Positions 5,296 to 8,714 of a stretch of DNA of 8,714 bases are shown here, in pieces; the first letter of the stretch is position 1; each line of letters starts with the position of its first letter. Source of the stretch: an uncultured Porphyromonadaceae bacterium (GTDB taxonomy: Bacteria > Bacteroidota > Bacteroidia > Bacteroidales > Muribaculaceae). A program made the translations under genes and the position numbers. The stretch covers positions 1 through 8,714 of the forward strand of contig URMA01000109.1 in assembly GCA_900548875.1 (NCBI GenBank), given 5' to 3'. The notes beneath the pieces are model-generated. The model made no database searches. It was not told the origin of the DNA and saw only the letters and a list, made by a program, of their open reading frames with translations.

Positions 5296-7302
5296 TTATC
5301 CGTTTTTGATCAGGTGTGAGAGTTTCGGATCCGCCTTGATGCGCTCGATCTCGTCAGCGACAATCTGCTTAACCTCGCTCTTGATGCGGTAGTAGTTGGC
5401 ATCAATCTGCTGCTGCATGGTGTCGTTGCCATCCTTGTCGGTGAAGTCGATGATCTGCGGTATCTTCACGTAGCGGGCGGTCTCCCGCCTGACTTTCTCG
5501 TTATCCACTACAATCTCGGCATGGAAAATCTTCTGCTCGATGCGCTCGTCGAAGTTGTCGGCTACCGCCCCCACGAACATGCCCTGCGTGAGGTTGGAAA
5601 TCTTGCTTGCCGGAATAAGGCTGTCCATCTGGGTGTTGATGGAGACGGAAGTCTCGTTCCGGTTGATGGTCATGTTCTGCCGTTTCTGCAGGACCTTTCC
5701 GAAGCGTTCGGAGAGCGTCTTGGCGGTTTCCGCAACTACCTGACCTGCAAATACATTGCCGACCGTGTTACAGATTACGGCGCTTTCCTTGTCACCGTAG
5801 TCACGCTTCAACTGAGAGAAATCCTGAAAGCCGAGCATGACGGCTACCTTGTTGCTTCGAGCGGTGGCAATGAGGTTATCCAGCCCACGTATGTAAATGG
5901 TGGGCAGCTCGTCGATAATCACGGAGGATTTGAGACGTTTCTTCTTATTGATGAGCTTGACAATGCGGGAGTTGTACAATCCCAAAGCCGCCCCGTAGAT
6001 GCCCTGACGGTCGGGATTGTTGCCGACTACCAGCACTTTCGGCTCTTCGGGATTGTTGATGTCGAGGGTGAAATCGTCCGCCGTCATCACCCAGTAGAGA
6101 GCCGGGGAGATCATGCGGGAAAGCGGTATCTTGGCACTGGCAATCTGCCCCTGCAACTGCTCCACCGCCGAGCTTTCCCATGCGTCCATGAAGGGAGAAA
6201 GGTAGTTCTCAAGCTCCGGGTACGAGGTCAGGATGGGGAAAATGTCGGCATACTTGCGGTTCAGGAACTCGATGGCATGGGGGAAGGTGCAATACTTGCC
6301 GTTCTTGTAGATTTTGAGATACCATATAATACTGGCTAACAGAATGATAGGCGATTCCACGAAGAAATCGCCCTGCTTGGAAATCCATGTGCGGTTCAAA
6401 TTTAACATTATCGTGTAGGCACTCTCGTAGGCATCGCTGATGTCGGTCATGAAGTCGGGATGGATGGGGTTGCAGCGGTGGCTTTCCCTCGGATTGTCGA
6501 AGTTTATCACGTAGAACTTGGGCTTGACCTTGTAGCCGTCCAAGTGGGCGAGTAGGTGGTTGTAGGCTATCTCGGCGAGGTCGGGGTACTTGAAATCATA
6601 CAGGAAAAGCGAATAGCCCTTCTCGATGGTCTGTTTTATGTACTGGTTGATTATCGCATAGGACTTGCCCGAACCGGGCGTACCCAAGACCATCGTCGCA
6701 CGGAAGGGATTGACAAGGTTAATCCATCCGTCATACGCCCTTCCCCTGAACCGGAAGCGGGTGCGGAGATTGACAGAATACTCGTTCTCCTTCAGTTTGG
6801 TTTCCTGCATGAAGGATTCGTTCTCGACGTTGAACACGTCTTCGAGCAGGTCGGTCTTCAGCAGGCGTGACATCCACAGCCCTGCCATGAGCAGGCAGAT
6901 ATACCCGACGGTAAGGGTGGCGATATACAGCACGGTGTCTGCCGGAAGCGACAGAGGAAGGGCGAGCAGCCACCAGTTGCCGAAAAAGAGCAGCAAGCCG
7001 GACACGCCGCAAAGGATGATCCTGCGCCACGTGATTTTCTGCTCCTTCACGCCCTTTGTGCCGAGGCAGCTAAGGGCGAGGAACAGCACGGCGAAGAGCT
7101 TCGTCCAGAGGATATTGGAGAACAGCCCGGCGGTACGCTGGAAGCCGAGCAATATCCTATCGACCACGCCGATGTCGATGCCCCATTCCCGGACGGACTG
7201 GTAACAGAACCAATAAATATTGATGACTACAAATAAAATGCTTATCGCACGCATGAACTCCATGACTTTGGCGAGTCCACGCAAATCGTCTTCGTTTTGC
7301 AT
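5296..7302 (-). CDS. mobC: MobC, conjugative coupling protein (VirD4/TraG-type ATPase)
   Basis: The 668-residue product is a type IV coupling protein. The N-terminus has about four membrane segments (roughly 17-34, 59-80, 94-118 and 122-145). The cytoplasmic ATPase follows, with Walker A GTPGSGKS at 207-214 and Walker B VIIDELP at 461-467. After that come a conserved ARSNKV segment and GFQDFSQL, which match the third conserved block of VirD4/TraG/TraD proteins, where a Gln senses nucleotide. Such proteins form hexamers at the inner membrane and pass the relaxase-DNA complex to the mating channel. Length and layout match MobC of Bacteroides conjugative transposons of the CTnDOT type. It starts 44 bases after mobB, within the same transcription unit. 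It looks intact. The only nearby alternative name is TraG, which in these elements usually denotes a different channel protein. Confidence 0.93.
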   Translation of the reverse strand: MQNEDDLRGLAKVMEFMRAISILFVVINIYWFCYQSVREWGIDIGVVDRILLGFQRTAGLFSNILWTKLFAVLFLALSCLGTKGVKEQKITWRRIILCGVSGLLLFFGNWWLLALPLSLPADTVLYIATLTVGYICLLMAGLWMSRLLKTDLLEDVFNVENESFMQETKLKENEYSVNLRTRFRFRGRAYDGWINLVNPFRATMVLGTPGSGKSYAIINQYIKQTIEKGYSLFLYDFKYPDLAEIAYNHLLAHLDGYKVKPKFYVINFDNPRESHRCNPIHPDFMTDISDAYESAYTIMLNLNRTWISKQGDFFVESPIILLASIIWYLKIYKNGKYCTFPHAIEFLNRKYADIFPILTSYPELENYLSPFMDAWESSAVEQLQGQIASAKIPLSRMISPALYWVMTADDFTLDINNPEEPKVLVVGNNPDRQGIYGAALGLYNSRIVKLINKKKRLKSSVIIDELPTIYIRGLDNLIATARSNKVAVMLGFQDFSQLKRDYGDKESAVICNTVGNVFAGQVVAETAKTLSERFGKVLQKRQNMTINRNETSVSINTQMDSLIPASKISNLTQGMFVGAVADNFDERIEQKIFHAEIVVDNEKVRRETARYVKIPQIIDFTDKDGNDTMQQQIDANYYRIKSEVKQIVADEIERIKADPKLSHLIKNG

Positions 7303-7346
7303 ATTAATATAATTTTTAAATGGTGAGTAAACTAAAAAACGGAAGG

Positions 7347-8615
7347 CTACTGCTGCCTGCCGTACCTGCGCTTCTTCTTCCTTTTCCGCTGCTGCGGTGC
7401 GGACTGGTCGCCGGATGCGCTGCCCTGCACGGGTGCGAACAGGCTGAAAGCGTTCGCCACATTTTCAGCGGTGCTGTCCTTGTGGTCGGGCTGGTACGCT
7501 GTATCACGTTCCTGCCATTCAGGTGCGCCGGAATGTTCCTGCTGTTGTACGGGGTGCGTACCGTCCTGCCCGTTGAAAAGGTCGTTGAACACATTGGCTG
7601 AAAACTCCTTGCCCAGACGGGAACCGTTGAAAACGGTCTTGTCGGCATGGTCGATAAAGGTTGCGCCATAGATGCGCCCGGCTTCGTTCTGACGGAACAC
7701 CACGCCGATACCCTGCCGGAGCAGTTCACGCTCGAAAAGTGCCCGATCACGCTCTGCGGTCTGCATGGCTGCCGCTATGCGGGCGGCGGTGTCGGTGGCA
7801 ATGTCCTTGTGCTTCTTCACCCATGCAGCGGAAACCTGCATACGCTTTTCCAGTGCGTCGATGCCTGCTTCCTTGCCGAAGATGGAAGATTTGAAGGGCT
7901 TGCCGACTTTGTTACCTTCCTTATCCGTTGCCGAATAGGACAAGCCGTGATACTCCCGTCCGCCATATTCCCCTTTGACTTCATCCACCGAAATGCCGTA
8001 AAGCGAAAGTACGGCACGGTATTCGCCGAGCGACTGGAAACGCCATTCACGGGTTATCGGACGGATCACGCCCGCCAACTGCCCTTTGAGGTTGCCGCCC
8101 TCGTAATCGACGGGCGACAAGGGCAGCCCTTCCTTCCACTCCTTTTTAGTTGCCGGGGTAAGGCTGAACTGTTGTTCCAGTTCCCGGCAGACGGCCATCG
8201 AACGCTCGTGTTCGTAGCTGTCGGAAATGGCACGCCCGGTTTCGTCCACCCGGACGGAAACGACGTGCAGGTGTTCCCTACCGATGTCGTTGTGGCGATA
8301 GACAATATAAGGCTGGTCGCCGAAGCCCATGCGCCGCATATACTCTTCCGCCAACTTGATAAACTGCTCTTCACTCACGCAATCTTTCGGATCGGGATTG
8401 AGCGAAATGTGCAGGATGGGTTTCTCGGTCTTGCGGTTGGCGGTCAGGTAGTCCTCGAACGAACGGGAAAGATGCTCTATCGTGTAGGGGTTATCGCCCT
8501 GCGGCTCGATAATCCGGTTGCCGAAAAGCACGTCGGCATGAAGCTCGTCCACCTTCAACTGGTTGTACGAAAGCACGCCGTACAGACTGCTGCCGTGTGA
8601 AATCTTGGCTATCAT
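7347..8615 (-). CDS. mobB: MobB, relaxase/mobilization nuclease
   Basis: The 422-residue product is a relaxase of the MobA/VirD2-like type (MOBP). The N-terminus MIAKISHGSSLYGVLSYN has Tyr12 and Tyr17 as candidates for the nicking tyrosine. HISLNP (about 69-74) is the second motif. RHNDIGREHLHVVSVRVD (from 107) is the metal-binding motif, with His108, His115 and His117. The enzyme cuts one strand at the transfer origin, stays covalently bound to the 5' end and is carried into the recipient. The C-terminal third is polar and Gln-rich and ends in a basic tail (RKRKKKRRYGRQQ), likely contacting DNA. The start ATG overlaps the stop of the upstream gene as ATGA, supporting both the start and translational coupling. 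The gene appears intact and full length for this Bacteroides family. Confidence 0.93.
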   Translation of the reverse strand: MIAKISHGSSLYGVLSYNQLKVDELHADVLFGNRIIEPQGDNPYTIEHLSRSFEDYLTANRKTEKPILHISLNPDPKDCVSEEQFIKLAEEYMRRMGFGDQPYIVYRHNDIGREHLHVVSVRVDETGRAISDSYEHERSMAVCRELEQQFSLTPATKKEWKEGLPLSPVDYEGGNLKGQLAGVIRPITREWRFQSLGEYRAVLSLYGISVDEVKGEYGGREYHGLSYSATDKEGNKVGKPFKSSIFGKEAGIDALEKRMQVSAAWVKKHKDIATDTAARIAAAMQTAERDRALFERELLRQGIGVVFRQNEAGRIYGATFIDHADKTVFNGSRLGKEFSANVFNDLFNGQDGTHPVQQQEHSGAPEWQERDTAYQPDHKDSTAENVANAFSLFAPVQGSASGDQSAPQQRKRKKKRRYGRQQ

Positions 8616-8714
8616 CGCACCGGGTATTTGGTCTGAAACTCTTCCACCAGTGCGGAAATCTGTTTGCTAAGTTCCACTAGTTCGAGGGTGTGCTGCTCCA
8701 GTTTATAAAGGAAA
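8612..8714 (-). CDS. mobA: C-terminal end of a MobA-like mobilization protein (partial)
   Basis: Only the last 33 codons are inside the window, ending in TGA at 8612-8614. The visible piece is a Leu/Glu/Lys-rich helix (contains LEQHTLELVELSKQ and LVEEFQTKYPVR), which may be a short coiled coil. The ATGA overlap with mobB shows the two are translated together. In CTnDOT-like elements a small MobA of the relaxosome-accessory type lies directly before MobB and helps it bind the transfer origin. The name therefore rests on position and helical character, not on a conserved motif. Confidence 0.6.
   Translation of the reverse strand, partial: FLYKLEQHTLELVELSKQISALVEEFQTKYPVR

Noticed and set aside
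5521..6339. 272-codon plus-strand open frame opposite mobC
   Set aside because: It overlaps the ATPase domain of mobC, where Walker B is in the minus-strand frame. The antisense product has no recognisable motif.
7647..8600. 317-codon plus-strand open frame opposite mobB
   Set aside because: It is antisense to the relaxase, which shows the HND/HLH metal motif. Long antisense frames are expected in GC-richer coding DNA.
8612..8714. Transfer origin near the right edge
   Set aside because: In CTnDOT-like elements the origin lies upstream of mobA, which continues past the window. No nick-site-like inverted repeat is visible here.

Overview
The window looks like part of an integrated conjugative or mobilizable element from a Bacteroidales gut bacterium (Bacteroides/Parabacteroides type). 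The reasons are a mobB-mobC pair of the CTnDOT kind, the end of a probable mobA, envelope proteins typical of Bacteroidota (an OmpA-family barrel and a collagen-like lipoprotein), no strong Shine-Dalgarno sequences, and AT-rich spacers. Every gene I can support lies on the minus strand, so transcription runs from the right edge to the left.

Right half (about 5300-8714): the mobilization module. The end of a small mobA-like gene overlaps the start of the MobB relaxase by ATGA, and the MobC coupling ATPase follows after 44 bases. MobB should nick the transfer origin, helped by MobA, and MobC should bring the relaxosome to the mating channel. The transfer origin itself is not visible and probably lies beyond the right edge.

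Middle (about 4596-5295): a decayed tail of the same block. A short coding-like frame overlaps the start of a gene that can be rebuilt as about 187 residues only by restoring three single missing bases. It is called here as a frameshifted pseudogene with a likely coiled coil and membrane segment. An AT-rich spacer of about 460 bases follows (4138-4595). It holds three copies of a TTGTTATRGT motif, two of them forming a hairpin or operator-like inverted repeat.

Left half (about 449-4137): a two-gene envelope operon, probably cargo. A 769-residue lipoprotein is built from two interleaved repeat modules joined by Gly-Lys-Asp collagen-like triplets. Sixteen bases after it comes a 414-residue OmpA-family protein with a peptidoglycan-binding domain, and then a strong hairpin terminator. 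The lipoprotein gene contains 90-base near-identical direct repeats and 9-base tandem repeats, so its length probably varies between strains. The leftmost 450 bases are AT-rich, with one doubtful 61-codon frame.

The most interesting points are the modular, recombination-prone collagen-like lipoprotein paired with an OmpA protein beside transfer genes, the motif-rich spacer upstream of that operon, and the triple-frameshift gene downstream of mobC. No function beyond family level can be proved from sequence alone.
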